From contig NZ_CP101497.1 of NCBI RefSeq assembly GCF_024362325.1, positions 62,001 to 126,000 of the forward strand: 64,000 bases of DNA. The letters run 5' to 3'. The translations under genes and the position numbers were made by a program. The DNA comes from Microcella humidisoli (GTDB taxonomy: Bacteria; Actinomycetota; Actinomycetes; Actinomycetales; Microbacteriaceae). Positions 8,132-15,747 of this stretch are shown here, piece after piece (the first letter of the stretch is position 1; each line of letters begins with the position of its first letter). Below the pieces are notes generated by a model. It saw only the letters and a list, made by a program, of their open reading frames with translations, was not told the origin of the DNA and made no database searches.

Positions 8132-8947
8132 CTAGTCGTCGACCTTCGGCACGAACCACGGCGGGTACACGGCGACCTTCGCGGTCACGCCCGCCGCCTT
8201 CAGCAGGTCGCGCACCTCGTCGCGGCGACGGTCGTTCGCCACGGCGACGAGCGCCACGGTCGCGAGCGACACCGGGCCGGGCACGAGCGCCTCGGCGGCC
8301 TGCAGACCCTCGGGGCTGCCGGCGGCGCGCGCGAGCATCCGCTGCCGGCCCTCGACTCCGATGCCGAGCGTCGTCGCCGGAGCCGCCGCGTCGCCGTCGG
8401 TCACGACGACCGTGTTCGACACGGCCGCGATGTCGACGCCCAGAACGACGAAGTCGACGGTGGATGCGGCCTTCGCCGCGGCGCTCCACGTCGGCCCGGG
8501 GGCACCCTCCTGCACCTCGAGCCACCAGGTCGCCTGCGGCGTCAAGCTGAACGCCACGCAGTCGGCAGCCGTGCGCTCGATGCCGTCGTCGTCGTAGCTA
8601 CCGTCGCCCGGCACCGGCGCCGAGGCGCGCAGCTCGAGGGTGAGCTCGCTCGCGAGGCGCAGCTCGGGCGCGGCCTCCGACGGCGGCAGCAGCTGCCCGG
8701 CCTCGAGAATCGACGGCAGGTTGCTGATGTGGGTCACGTGGAAGATGCGCTGCGGCAGGTTCGGCGGGCGCACCTCGGCGGCCTTGCCGGTCGCACCCGC
8801 GGCGGGGCTGCGCAGGCTGCGCGCGGCTTGCCGAGGGGCGCGACGCACGGGAGCCGGCGCCACAGGCGGGGGCGGCGGGAAGCAACTGGCGCACATGCCC
8901 GGCTCGAAACCGTGGATGCACTCTTCCGTCGACGACCCAGCCACCAC
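8132..8947 (-). CDS. DarT/DUF4433-like ADP-ribosyltransferase with N-terminal Cys motif
   Basis: A 271-residue protein beginning GTG 8947 behind GAGGGAG. The N-terminus carries a small Cys-rich motif (CIHGFEPGMCASCFP, residues about 10-24) that could bind zinc, then a Pro/Ala-rich linker. From about residue 67 the DarT (DUF4433) pattern appears: IFHVTHISNLPSIL with H70-V-T-H73 and, near the end, AAEALVPG with E219 where DarT has its catalytic glutamate, followed by the VYPPWF terminal strand. DarT enzymes ADP-ribosylate thymidine in single-stranded DNA and are normally neutralised by the macrodomain protein DarG. No macrodomain gene is in the window. The gene is 48 bp after the DUF429 gene. 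Family assignment is by motif only; it may have diverged in substrate. Confidence 0.6.
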   Translation of the reverse strand: MVAGSSTEECIHGFEPGMCASCFPPPPPVAPAPVRRAPRQAARSLRSPAAGATGKAAEVRPPNLPQRIFHVTHISNLPSILEAGQLLPPSEAAPELRLASELTLELRASAPVPGDGSYDDDGIERTAADCVAFSLTPQATWWLEVQEGAPGPTWSAAAKAASTVDFVVLGVDIAAVSNTVVVTDGDAAAPATTLGIGVEGRQRMLARAAGSPEGLQAAEALVPGPVSLATVALVAVANDRRRDEVRDLLKAAGVTAKVAVYPPWFVPKVDD

Positions 8948-8995
8948 GCAACTCCCTCACAGGGGCACCGCAGAACGCGGCTCGGCCCCAAACCT

Positions 8996-9820
8996 CTAGA
9001 GTATCGCGCCCAACTGGGCGAGCCCGACCGTCGGGATCGCGATCCAGCCCTCCACCCGCGCGCGCTTCCGCTGCTGCGGCTCGGGCGGGATGCTCGCCCC
9101 GGCTCCGTGCGCCAGCGCCACCAGCGCGGCCAGCACCGCGTCGAGCGCATCGGCCGACTCCCGCATGAGGGTGCGGCGGTGCTCGCCGAGCTGCAACCAC
9201 GGAGCCGCGCGGCTCACGTCGTCGATGAGCGCGGTGCGCGCATCCATCGCCGCTGACGCGGCCGCACCGCCCGCCGCCTTATAGCCGCGCGCCGCGAGCC
9301 CCCACACGCGCAGCGCCATCGCGGGGTACACCTCGACGACGACACTCGGATGCTCCCCCGAGCGATCGACCACGCGCCCGTCGCCCGCCAGCCGGTCGAG
9401 CAGCACCGCGCACCGCAGCGCCGTCATGCCCAGCCGGTCGGTCGCCACGCTGAGAGGCCGCGCGCCCGTGCGCTCGGTGACGACGCGGTCGGTCTCGCGG
9501 AACGCGAGGCGGCGGCGCCACGCGAGGTCGCCGGTGTCGGAGTCAGCCAGTCGCTCCCCCGAGGCCTGCCGGCCGACAAAGTCGACGAAGTCGACCGGCC
9601 AGCCGAGCGCGCAGTCGATGCCGATCAGGCGCGCGTCGCGGGTCGCCGCGAGCAGCGCCGCGTCGTCGACGCCGAGCCGCAGCGACTCGAGCACGACGGT
9701 CGCCCCTCCAGACCCTCCCCCGGCGCCCGGGTCGAGCGCTCCGCGGTCGATCCGCAACACCGCGACCGCGGTGCCCGCCGCCTCCGCCGCGAGGTCGACC
9801 CCCGCGACCCGCGCGCTCAC
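8996..9820 (-). CDS. DUF429-family predicted nuclease (RNase H-like fold)
   Basis: A 274-residue protein whose GTG start (9820) overlaps the vapC stop by 4 bp (GTGA), so it is in the vapBC operon. The N-terminal VAGVDLAAEAAGTAVAV, the central LIGIDCALGWP, the RETDRVV and the VEVYPAMALRVWG segments are the conserved elements of DUF429. That family is predicted to have an RNase H-like fold with acidic residues at D9 and in GIDCALG. No biochemical role is established for the family. The association with a toxin-antitoxin pair and a DarT-like gene suggests an accessory or defence-related module, but that is inference. Confidence 0.7.
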   Translation of the reverse strand: MSARVAGVDLAAEAAGTAVAVLRIDRGALDPGAGGGSGGATVVLESLRLGVDDAALLAATRDARLIGIDCALGWPVDFVDFVGRQASGERLADSDTGDLAWRRRLAFRETDRVVTERTGARPLSVATDRLGMTALRCAVLLDRLAGDGRVVDRSGEHPSVVVEVYPAMALRVWGLAARGYKAAGGAAASAAMDARTALIDDVSRAAPWLQLGEHRRTLMRESADALDAVLAALVALAHGAGASIPPEPQQRKRARVEGWIAIPTVGLAQLGAIL

Positions 9821-10212
9821 GACGCCTCAAAGATGGCCACCGCGAGACCGTGGGCGGCACGCTCGAGGCGACGGTCGTTCGTCCAGAGCGCCGTGCACGC
9901 GGCCTTCTGCGCCGCGGCGAGGTGCAGGGCATCCGGAGTCGATATCGCGTGCCGGGCGCGCAACTCGGCGGCCCGCACGAACACCGCCTCGTCGAACGGC
10001 GTCCGCCCGACGGCGTCGAGCGTCGCCCGGTAGTAGTCGACGAGGGCGAGGTCGCCGCGCTTCAACGGGCCGGTCAGGCACTCCATGACCACGAGCGGTG
10101 ACACCACCAGCTCATCATCGGCGTGATCGGCGAGCGCCTGGCGCGCCAGCCGGCCGCGCTCACCCTCGTCTTCGACGGCGTAGATGAGGATGCACGAGTC
10201 GAGGTAGATCAC
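9817..10212 (-). CDS. vapC: VapC-like PIN-domain ribonuclease toxin
   Basis: A 131-residue PIN-domain protein. The active-site acids are visible: D5 in MIYLDSCILIY, E in VVMECLTG, D in STPDALHLAAA and D in ALWTNDRRLE. VapC toxins are Mg-dependent RNases that cut tRNA or rRNA and are held inactive by the cognate antitoxin. The gene starts 3 bp after the stop of a Phd/YefM-type antitoxin and its own stop overlaps the DUF429 gene. Length is typical for the family. Confidence 0.85.
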   Translation of the reverse strand: MIYLDSCILIYAVEDEGERGRLARQALADHADDELVVSPLVVMECLTGPLKRGDLALVDYYRATLDAVGRTPFDEAVFVRAAELRARHAISTPDALHLAAAQKAACTALWTNDRRLERAAHGLAVAIFEAS

Positions 10213-10215
10213 GCC

Positions 10216-10464
10216 CTACGAACCCCAGCTCTCGCGAGCGTCACGAATGTCGGCGTCGATCTCAGCCGCGCTGCGCGAGTGGGGCGGTGGATTCCGCACC
10301 AGCCGCTCGGCGAGCGCTCCCGCCGTGGTGCGCGGCGGCTCGACCGGCACGAGGCGTACGACCGGGCGGCCCCGCTTCGCGATCACGACGTCATCGCCGT
10401 TCTCGGCCGCGGCCACGAGCTTCGAGAGGCTGTTGCGGGCATCCAGAATGTTGACCGGTTCCAT
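10216..10464 (-). CDS. vapB: Phd/YefM-type antitoxin (VapB role)
   Basis: An 82-residue protein starting at ATG 10464 behind a strong GGGAGG 3 nt upstream; longer in-frame starts lack such a site. Residues 5-43 (ILDARNSLSKLVAAAENGDD... RGRPVVRLVP) are the Phd/YefM DNA-binding and dimerisation fold; the C-terminal part, rich in charged residues, would wrap the PIN toxin. The upstream region carries no gene before the J-domain gene and contains the long palindrome at 10536-10603. Autoregulation through a site near 10470-10530 is expected from the family but was not identified. Confidence 0.85.
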   Translation of the reverse strand: MEPVNILDARNSLSKLVAAAENGDDVVIAKRGRPVVRLVPVEPPRTTAGALAERLVRNPPPHSRSAAEIDADIRDARESWGS

Positions 10465-10535
10465 GCGCCTCCCCTTCCTGGCGTGATGACCTAGCCAGGT
10501 TAGCACCCACCCCGGCACCGACCCCGGCCGATCGT

Positions 10536-10603
10536 CGAGAGTCGCCGTTCGTGGCATAGGTCGTGAAACGTTCGGCGACTAGTGCCACGAATCACGACTC
10601 TCG
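10536..10603. repeat. 68-nt stepwise palindrome with two 3x3 internal loops
   Basis: The two halves pair in three perfect blocks: 10536-10544 with 10595-10603 (9 bp), 10548-10556 with 10583-10591 (9 bp) and 10560-10563 with 10576-10579 (4 bp). They are separated by symmetric 3-nt mismatches (CCG/TCA, TAG/TAG) and close on a 12-nt loop at 10564-10575. It sits between the J-domain gene and the antitoxin gene. It lacks a T-tract, so a simple terminator is unlikely. It may be an interspersed palindromic element or a structured RNA. Confidence 0.75.
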
Positions 10604-10613
10604 GCGCGAGCGC

Positions 10614-11549
10614 TCACACGAACCGCACGGCCGCCTGCAGGCGCGTGCGCACTTCGAACAGGTCAGTGCCCCCGACGCCGACACCCGGCAGCCCGGTGCG
10701 GATGAGGTTGACGAGGCGCGAGCGCTGCACGAGCATCCCTTGGGCGCCGCGCACGCTGCCGAGTTCGACCGCCGACTCGGCCGCCTGGTCGTCTTCGACC
10801 ACGATGACGAGCGCCGAGAACTTCACCTTCGCGGCACGCGCGAGCACGCGGGCCCGCCCGCCCAGCATCGCGAGCGGCTTCTCGCCCGGCTCCAGACCCT
10901 CGCCGATGAGCTCGCCGCGCTTCACCCGCACGGGCGCGCCCCAGTCTTCGCTCAGCACCGCCCAGAGCCCGGTCGGGCCGAGCACGACGTGGTCGAGCTT
11001 GTCTTCTGCGCGCGGGCCGGCGACGACGTCGTGCCAGACCGTGAAGCCCAGGCCGAGGGTCGCGAGGGCCGTGGCTGAGCGCTCCTCGGCGATCGCCGCG
11101 GCGAGCAGGTGCTTGATCTGCCGGGGCGCCGAGCGCACGAGCGCCGCGTCGAAGGGGTCGGGAAGCTCGACGCCGCGCCCCACCCACTCGCGGATGTTCG
11201 CCAGATACTGCTCGCGATACCACCCGCCCGGATGCCCGTAGGCCTTCGCACTCGGCCGCGAGTCGTAGCGCCCCGGGCCGGTCGCCCCGCCGCCGTGCTG
11301 CGCCCACGCGCGCCCGCCGCCTGCGCCAGCACTGGATTCCGCCCCCGAGTCGTAGGCGTACCGGGCCGCGGGGCTGCCCACCCGCTGCCAGGCCCGCTGC
11401 ACGGCGTCGAACTCGGCCGCCGAGCCGCCCGTGTCGGGGTGCGCCTGGCGCAGCCGCAGCCGGTAGGCCTTGCGCAGCTCGTCGTCGCTCGCCGTCGGGC
11501 TCACACCGAGCACGTCGTACGGGTTCGCGGCCAGGGGGGACTCAGACAT
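10614..11549 (-). CDS. J-domain protein with NERD-like C-terminal domain
   Basis: A 311-residue protein. Residues about 9-70 are a DnaJ J-domain: YDVLGVSPTASDDELRKAYR, then the HPD tripeptide (about residue 37) that stimulates DnaK ATPase. The zinc-finger and substrate domains of true DnaJ are absent. After a Gly/Ala-rich linker, the C-terminal half has the strand pattern DHVVLGPTGLWAVLS...PVRVKRGELIG followed by AAKVKFSALVIVVED, which resembles a NERD/PD-(D/E)XK-like fold without all acidic residues being certain. A TAGGCT hexamer lies 10 nt before the ATG. It is upstream of vapBC and on the same strand, about 150 bp away and separated by the long palindrome. Its role is unknown. Confidence 0.65.
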   Translation of the reverse strand: MSESPLAANPYDVLGVSPTASDDELRKAYRLRLRQAHPDTGGSAAEFDAVQRAWQRVGSPAARYAYDSGAESSAGAGGGRAWAQHGGGATGPGRYDSRPSAKAYGHPGGWYREQYLANIREWVGRGVELPDPFDAALVRSAPRQIKHLLAAAIAEERSATALATLGLGFTVWHDVVAGPRAEDKLDHVVLGPTGLWAVLSEDWGAPVRVKRGELIGEGLEPGEKPLAMLGGRARVLARAAKVKFSALVIVVEDDQAAESAVELGSVRGAQGMLVQRSRLVNLIRTGLPGVGVGGTDLFEVRTRLQAAVRFV

Positions 11550-11588
11550 CGTGCCTCTGAGCCTACGACGACCGGATGAGCGAGCGCC

Positions 11589-11756
11589 CTACTCGGCGAG
11601 GCGGGCGAGTTCTGCGAGTTCGTCAGGGCCCATCAGGCCGAGCATGATCACGATGGAGAGCTGGGCGACCACGCTGGCGATCGTCGTCACCATTGCCAGC
11701 ACCGCGGGCCCCGAGATGCGACGTTTCACGAACACCGCGCGGCAGAGAGATGGCAC
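11589..11756 (-). CDS. Possible small single-TM protein, 55 aa
   Basis: A short frame from GTG 11756 to TAG, with GGAGG about 12 nt upstream. The product has a basic N-terminus (RAVFVKRR), one hydrophobic helix of about 25 residues (VLAMVTTIASVVAQLSIVIM) and an acidic tail (GPDELAELARLAE). Positive-inside charge, a clean helix and a charged tail make it plausible as a real small membrane protein, but no homologue was recognised and the spacing of the ribosome site is long. Confidence 0.35.
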   Translation of the reverse strand: MPSLCRAVFVKRRISGPAVLAMVTTIASVVAQLSIVIMLGLMGPDELAELARLAE

Positions 11757-11885
11757 AACACAGGCAGTCCTCCGGTTCGCCTCGAATCGAGAGCGTCCGG
11801 GGTCTGGGGACGGCGGGGTCAGTGTGACAGACGCCCCGGCTTTTCGCTACGGGCGAGATCGACATCGACCCTGGTCAGACGCCCT

Positions 11886-11891
11886 TACGCT
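11886..11891 (+). promoter_or_regulatory. -10-like TACGCT for oligopeptidase B (leaderless)
   Basis: TACGCT ends 6 nt before the GTG start at 11898 and no Shine-Dalgarno lies between, consistent with a leaderless transcript. Confidence 0.5.
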
Positions 11892-11897
11892 GACACG

Positions 11898-14111
11898 GTG
11901 ACCCTCACCCCGCCCCGCGCCGCCCAGAAGCCCCGCCGCCGCGAGCACCACGGAGATGTGGTGATCGACCCCTACGAGTGGCTGCGCGAGAAGGAGAACC
12001 CCGAGGTCATCGCGCACCTCACCGCCGAGAACGCCTACGCCGAGGCGCGCATGGCCCACCTCGACGGGCTGCGCGACCGCATCGTCGACGAGATCAAGGG
12101 CCGCACGCTCGAGACCGACATGAGCATTCCCGTGCGCGAGGGCGACTGGTGGTACTACGGGCGCTCGGTCGAAGGGCTGCAGTACGGCATCCAGTGCCGC
12201 GTGCCGGCGATGCCGATCGACCCCGCGAACCCCCGCGATCCGGCCGCGTGGACTCCCCCGCCGCCGCTGCCCGACCCGAGCCAGCCGCGCGAGGGCGAGC
12301 AGGTCGTCATCGACGGCAACGTCGAGGCCGAGGGGAACGACTTCTTCTCGCTCGGCTCACTCGACGTGAGCGACGACGGCCGCTGGCTGCTGTTCGCCGT
12401 CGACACCGAGGGCGACGAGCGCTACACGCTGCGCATCCGCGACCTCACGACGGGCGAGACCCTGCCCGACGAGATCACCGAGACCGCGGCGGGAGCCTTC
12501 TTCGACCCCAGCGGGCAGTTCGTCTTCTACTCGACCGTCGACGAGTCGTGGCGGCCCGACACCGTCTGGCGGCACCGCGTCGGCACCGACCGAGCCGCCG
12601 ACGTCGCCGTCTTCCACGAGCCCGACGACAGCTACTGGGTCGGCGCCGGGCGCACCCGCAGCGGCCGCTACCTCGTCATCGAGGCCGCCTCGAGCATCAC
12701 GAGCGAGACCCGCGTGCTCGACGCGCGCACGCCCGAGGGAGCGTTCGAGGTCGTCTGGCCGCGCCGCGAGGCCGTCGAGTACGACCTCGAGCATGCCGTC
12801 ATCGGCGGGCGCGATCTCTGGCTCATCACGCACAATCACGAGGCCCCCGACTTCCAGATCGTGGCGGTGCCGGTGGATGCTCCGCTCGCCGAGCCCGTCA
12901 CCCTCGTGCCGCACGAGCCGGGTCGTCGGGTCGAGGGCGTCGACGCCTTCGAGCGCTTCCTCGTGCTCGACTACCGGGCCGAGGGGCTGCCCCGCACGGC
13001 GATCGCGCCGCTCGAGCCCGACACCGAGCTCGCGTCGCTCACCTGGAGCGGCGAGGCCTGGGTCGAGCTGCGCGCCCCGCTCGAGGGCGACAAGCTCGTC
13101 TCGATCGGCGCGCGCGGCAACCCCGAGTGGACGCAGCCGCTGCTGCGCTTCGGCTACACGAGCTTCACCGAGCCGTCGACCGTCGCGAGCCTCGACGTCG
13201 CGCGCGTGCGCGAGGGGGCCGCGGCCATGACCGTGCTCAAGCAGCAGCCCGTGCTCGGCGGCTACGACCCCGCCGACTACGCCGAGCGCCGTGACTGGGC
13301 TGTGGCAGCGGACGGCACGCGCGTGCCGGTGTCGCTCGTGTGGAAGAAGGGGCTGGTCGGGTCGCTCGACGGTGACGCGAGCGCCGAGCCGAGCGCACTG
13401 CACCTCTACGGCTACGGCAGCTACGAGTCCTCGATCGACCCCGGCTTCAGCATCCCGCGCCTGTCGATGCTCGACCGCGGCGTCGTGTTCGCGATCGCCC
13501 ACGTGCGCGGGGGTGGCGAGCTCGGCCGGCAGTGGTACGAGACCGGCAAGACGACGCAGAAGATGAACACTTTCACCGACTTCGTCGCGGTCGCCCAGCA
13601 CCTCGTCGACACGGGAGTGACCGCGCCCGATCGGCTCGTCGCCGAGGGCGGCAGCGCGGGCGGACTGCTCATGGGGGCCGTCGCCAACCTCGCACCCGAG
13701 CTCTTCGCCGGAATCCTCGCCGACGTGCCGTTCGTCGACCCGCTCACGAGCATTCTCATGCCCGAGCTGCCGCTCACCGTCATCGAATGGGACGAGTGGG
13801 GCGACCCCCTGCACGACCCCGAGATCTACGCCTACATGAAGACGTATTCGCCGTATGAGAACGTGACCGAGCAGGCGTACCCGCGCATCCTCGCCGTCAC
13901 CTCGCTCAACGATACGCGCGTGCTCTACGTCGAGCCGGCCAAGTGGGTCGCGCGGCTGCGCGACGCGGGGGCGGATGCTGTGCTGCGGTGCGAGATGGAG
14001 GCTGGGCACGGCGGCGTCAGCGGCCGGTACAGCGCCTGGAAGCAGCGCGCCATCGAGCTCGCCTGGCTGCTCGACGTGCTGGGGCTCGCCGGGGATTCGA
14101 CCAGCGACTGA
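11898..14111 (+). CDS. ptrB: Oligopeptidase B / protease II (S9A prolyl oligopeptidase family)
   Basis: A 737-residue serine peptidase. An N-terminal beta-propeller (to about residue 430) gates the C-terminal alpha/beta-hydrolase. The nucleophile motif is GGSAGGLLMG, a likely catalytic Asp lies in SLNDTRVLY, and the His is in AGHGGVSGRYS. Oligopeptidase B cleaves short peptides after Arg or Lys in the cytosol; no signal peptide is present. Length matches actinobacterial protease II (E. coli enzyme 686 residues). It starts with GTG and is likely leaderless. It is convergent with the Nudix gene, with stops almost touching. Confidence 0.9.
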   Translation: MTLTPPRAAQKPRRREHHGDVVIDPYEWLREKENPEVIAHLTAENAYAEARMAHLDGLRDRIVDEIKGRTLETDMSIPVREGDWWYYGRSVEGLQYGIQCRVPAMPIDPANPRDPAAWTPPPPLPDPSQPREGEQVVIDGNVEAEGNDFFSLGSLDVSDDGRWLLFAVDTEGDERYTLRIRDLTTGETLPDEITETAAGAFFDPSGQFVFYSTVDESWRPDTVWRHRVGTDRAADVAVFHEPDDSYWVGAGRTRSGRYLVIEAASSITSETRVLDARTPEGAFEVVWPRREAVEYDLEHAVIGGRDLWLITHNHEAPDFQIVAVPVDAPLAEPVTLVPHEPGRRVEGVDAFERFLVLDYRAEGLPRTAIAPLEPDTELASLTWSGEAWVELRAPLEGDKLVSIGARGNPEWTQPLLRFGYTSFTEPSTVASLDVARVREGAAAMTVLKQQPVLGGYDPADYAERRDWAVAADGTRVPVSLVWKKGLVGSLDGDASAEPSALHLYGYGSYESSIDPGFSIPRLSMLDRGVVFAIAHVRGGGELGRQWYETGKTTQKMNTFTDFVAVAQHLVDTGVTAPDRLVAEGGSAGGLLMGAVANLAPELFAGILADVPFVDPLTSILMPELPLTVIEWDEWGDPLHDPEIYAYMKTYSPYENVTEQAYPRILAVTSLNDTRVLYVEPAKWVARLRDAGADAVLRCEMEAGHGGVSGRYSAWKQRAIELAWLLDVLGLAGDSTSD

Positions 14112-14612
14112 CTAGCTGCGGAGCGCCGCGCCCCAGTGCTCGGCGACGACGGCGTCGCCGGCTCCGAACGTGAGCGTCGCGGCGACGTACTCTCCGGCGA
14201 GCGCCCGCGGCAGCCAGCGGGCGGCGTCTGCCCACATGCGGCTCAGCGGCAGCGCGTCGAGGGCGAACCACTGCGGTTCGAGCTCGTCGCTCTCCCGCAG
14301 CTCCCCCGAGAAGCGCGACGCCGTGAACGCCCACGAGACCTGCGACCACTGCGGCCGGTCGACGAACGGGTACGCGATCTCGGCGATCGGCACGAGATCA
14401 CCAGCCGCCACCTCGAGACCCGTCTCCTCGCGCACCTCGCGCACCGCCGCATCCACGGCCGTCTCCCCCGGCTCAAGCTTGCCGCCCGGGCCCACGAACC
14501 GCCCAGTGCCCAACCCCGTGCGCTTGCGGCCCAGCAGCACCTCGGTGCGCGCACCCTCGGCCGTCGCGACCTCGCGCGTCAGATAGACCACGCTCACCTC
14601 GAACATCCGCAC
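14112..14612 (-). CDS. Nudix hydrolase (8-oxo-dGTPase/MTH1-like)
   Basis: A 166-residue protein with the complete Nudix box GX5EX7REUXEEXGU, seen as [26 protein letters not shown]. Arrangement and flanking residues ([18 protein letters not shown]-rich [10 protein letters not shown]) resemble MTH1/MutT-type nucleotide-sanitising enzymes that hydrolyse oxidised purine nucleotides; the true substrate is not certain. The GTG start at 14612 lies 6 nt behind TAGGCT on the same strand (14619-14624), suggesting leaderless translation. An alternative ATG lies two codons later. Confidence 0.85.
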   Translation of the reverse strand: MRMFEVSVVYLTREVATAEGARTEVLLGRKRTGLGTGRFVGPGGKLEPGETAVDAAVREVREETGLEVAAGDLVPIAEIAYPFVDRPQWSQVSWAFTASRFSGELRESDELEPQWFALDALPLSRMWADAARWLPRALAGEYVAATLTFGAGDAVVAEHWGAALRS

Positions 14613-14618
14613 CCCGCC

Positions 14619-14624
14619 AGCCTA
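14619..14624 (-). promoter_or_regulatory. -10-like TAGGCT for Nudix gene (leaderless)
   Basis: Hexamer TAGGCT on the minus strand with exactly 6 nt to the GTG start at 14612 and no ribosome binding site. Confidence 0.5.
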
Positions 14625-14668
14625 GACAGCGGGGCCGCCGAAAACCCCGATCAGATGAGGGATGCTCT

Positions 14669-14702
14669 GCAAGATTCATGCGTAAACATGCACGATTCTT
14701 GC
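14669..14702. promoter_or_regulatory. 34-bp dyad overlapping promoter of Pr6Pr-like gene (possible operator)
   Basis: GCAAGA (14669-14674) is mirrored by TCTTGC (14697-14702), with inner CATG half-sites in an A+T-rich stretch unusual for this genome. It ends just before TAACGT (14703-14708), the candidate -10 of the downstream gene, so a bound protein would block initiation. No regulator gene is adjacent. Confidence 0.35.
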
Positions 14703-14708
14703 TAACGT
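14703..14708 (+). promoter_or_regulatory. -10-like TAACGT for Pr6Pr-like gene (leaderless)
   Basis: TAACGT ends 7 nt before the GTG at 14716, without a ribosome binding site between. Confidence 0.45.
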
Positions 14709-14715
14709 CAGGCGA

Positions 14716-15456
14716 GTGACTGCACCCTCCCCCCTCGGCGAAAAAGCCGCCGCAGCCCGTCTCTCAACCCTCCGCCACATCGCGGGAATCATCAGCATCA
14801 TCGCGGGCCTCATCGTGATGGCCGCACTCATCACGCAGATCACCGACCAGATTTCGGTAGGGCGCTTCAAACCGACGCAGTACTTCGCGTACTTCACGAT
14901 CCAGACGGCGATGATCAACATCGTCGTGCTCATCGCGGGCGGCATCATGGCGCTGCGCAGCGAGCGCGACACCCGGCTCTATACGGCGATTCGCGCGAGC
15001 GTGTTCTCCTACGCGCTCGTCACGGCGGTCGTCTACAACCTGCTGCTGCGCGACATTCCCAATGACGACGGCTACGTCGGGCCGGTGTGGCCGAACGAGT
15101 CGCTGCACGTCTGGATTCCGATCTACATCGCCCTCGACTGGCTGCTGACCCCCGGTCGCGTGCGCATCGCGTGGACGACGCTGTGGCTCGCCGTCAGCTA
15201 CCCGCTCATCTGGGTCGGCGTCACGATGGTGCGCGGCGGCATCACCGGCTGGTACCCGTACCCGTTCCTCGAGCCCGACGGCCCGAACGGCGTGACCGGG
15301 GTCGTCATCTACGTCGTCGCGATCGCGGCGTTCATCATCGTGCTCGCGGCCCTCGCCGTGCTCATCAACCGTGTGCACACGCGGGGCGTGCGCGGCGTCG
15401 GGCACGGTCGCCGCAGCACGGGCCCGATCCCCGTCGTGCGCGCCGACCTGCGCTGA
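14716..15456 (+). CDS. Pr6Pr-family integral membrane protein
   Basis: A 246-residue membrane protein with about six hydrophobic helices: residues near 22-43, 63-84, 95-115, 128-146, 155-175 and 196-222. Conserved elements of the Pr6Pr/FAR-17a-like family are visible: an FxYFTIQT segment early, a helix with SLHVWIPIYIALDWLL (His and Asp in the membrane), and YPLIWVGVTMVRGGITGWYPYPFLEP. The family has no firm biochemical role in bacteria. The basic C-terminal tail (GHGRRSTGPIPVVRADLR) is cytosolic by the positive-inside rule. Likely leaderless from GTG 14716, with a dyad over the promoter. Confidence 0.75.
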   Translation: MTAPSPLGEKAAAARLSTLRHIAGIISIIAGLIVMAALITQITDQISVGRFKPTQYFAYFTIQTAMINIVVLIAGGIMALRSERDTRLYTAIRASVFSYALVTAVVYNLLLRDIPNDDGYVGPVWPNESLHVWIPIYIALDWLLTPGRVRIAWTTLWLAVSYPLIWVGVTMVRGGITGWYPYPFLEPDGPNGVTGVVIYVVAIAAFIIVLAALAVLINRVHTRGVRGVGHGRRSTGPIPVVRADLR

Positions 15457-15466
15457 GCGCCGAACC

Positions 15467-15480
15467 AGACCGGTCGGTCT
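15467..15480. promoter_or_regulatory. Short near-palindrome, TetR-operator-like
   Basis: AGACCGGTCGGTCT reads AGACCGACCGGTCT on the other strand. Such AGACC/GGTCT half-sites occur in TetR-type operators. It lies just after the Pr6Pr-like gene and 58 bp before the zinc-ribbon gene. No regulator gene is adjacent, so the call is weak. Confidence 0.2.
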
Positions 15481-15537
15481 TGTCGAGTGACGACATCGGA
15501 TTTGACGAATGTCAGTGGTCACCGGTCAACTGAGGCC

Positions 15538-15747
15538 ATGGACGACACCGCCCCTGGGCCGGGAGTGGCGACGTGCCCGCAATGCGGCACCGTTGCTCCC
15601 CTGCCTATCCACTATGGCTACCCCGAGCCGCAGCACATCCGCGCGGCGCTGCGCGGCGAGATCGCGCTGGGCGGCGTCGTGCATCACCCCGACCCGCCCG
15701 CGTTCGAGTGCCGCAGCAGCGAGTGCGGGTATACGTTCACACCATGA
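15538..15747 (+). CDS. Small zinc-ribbon protein, 69 aa
   Basis: ATG at 15538 gives a 69-residue protein with two metal-binding knuckles: CPQCG near residue 13 and CRSSECGY near residue 58. In between is IHYGYPEPQHIRAALRGEIALGGVVHHPDPPAF. This layout is that of short actinobacterial zinc-ribbon proteins without an assigned function. The stop overlaps the next start (ATGA at 15744-15747), so it is translationally coupled to the aminotransferase gene. Confidence 0.6.
   Translation: MDDTAPGPGVATCPQCGTVAPLPIHYGYPEPQHIRAALRGEIALGGVVHHPDPPAFECRSSECGYTFTP

Noticed and set aside
12357..14009. 550-residue frame antisense to oligopeptidase B
   Set aside because: No domain is recognisable and the sense strand encodes a complete S9A peptidase with its catalytic motifs.
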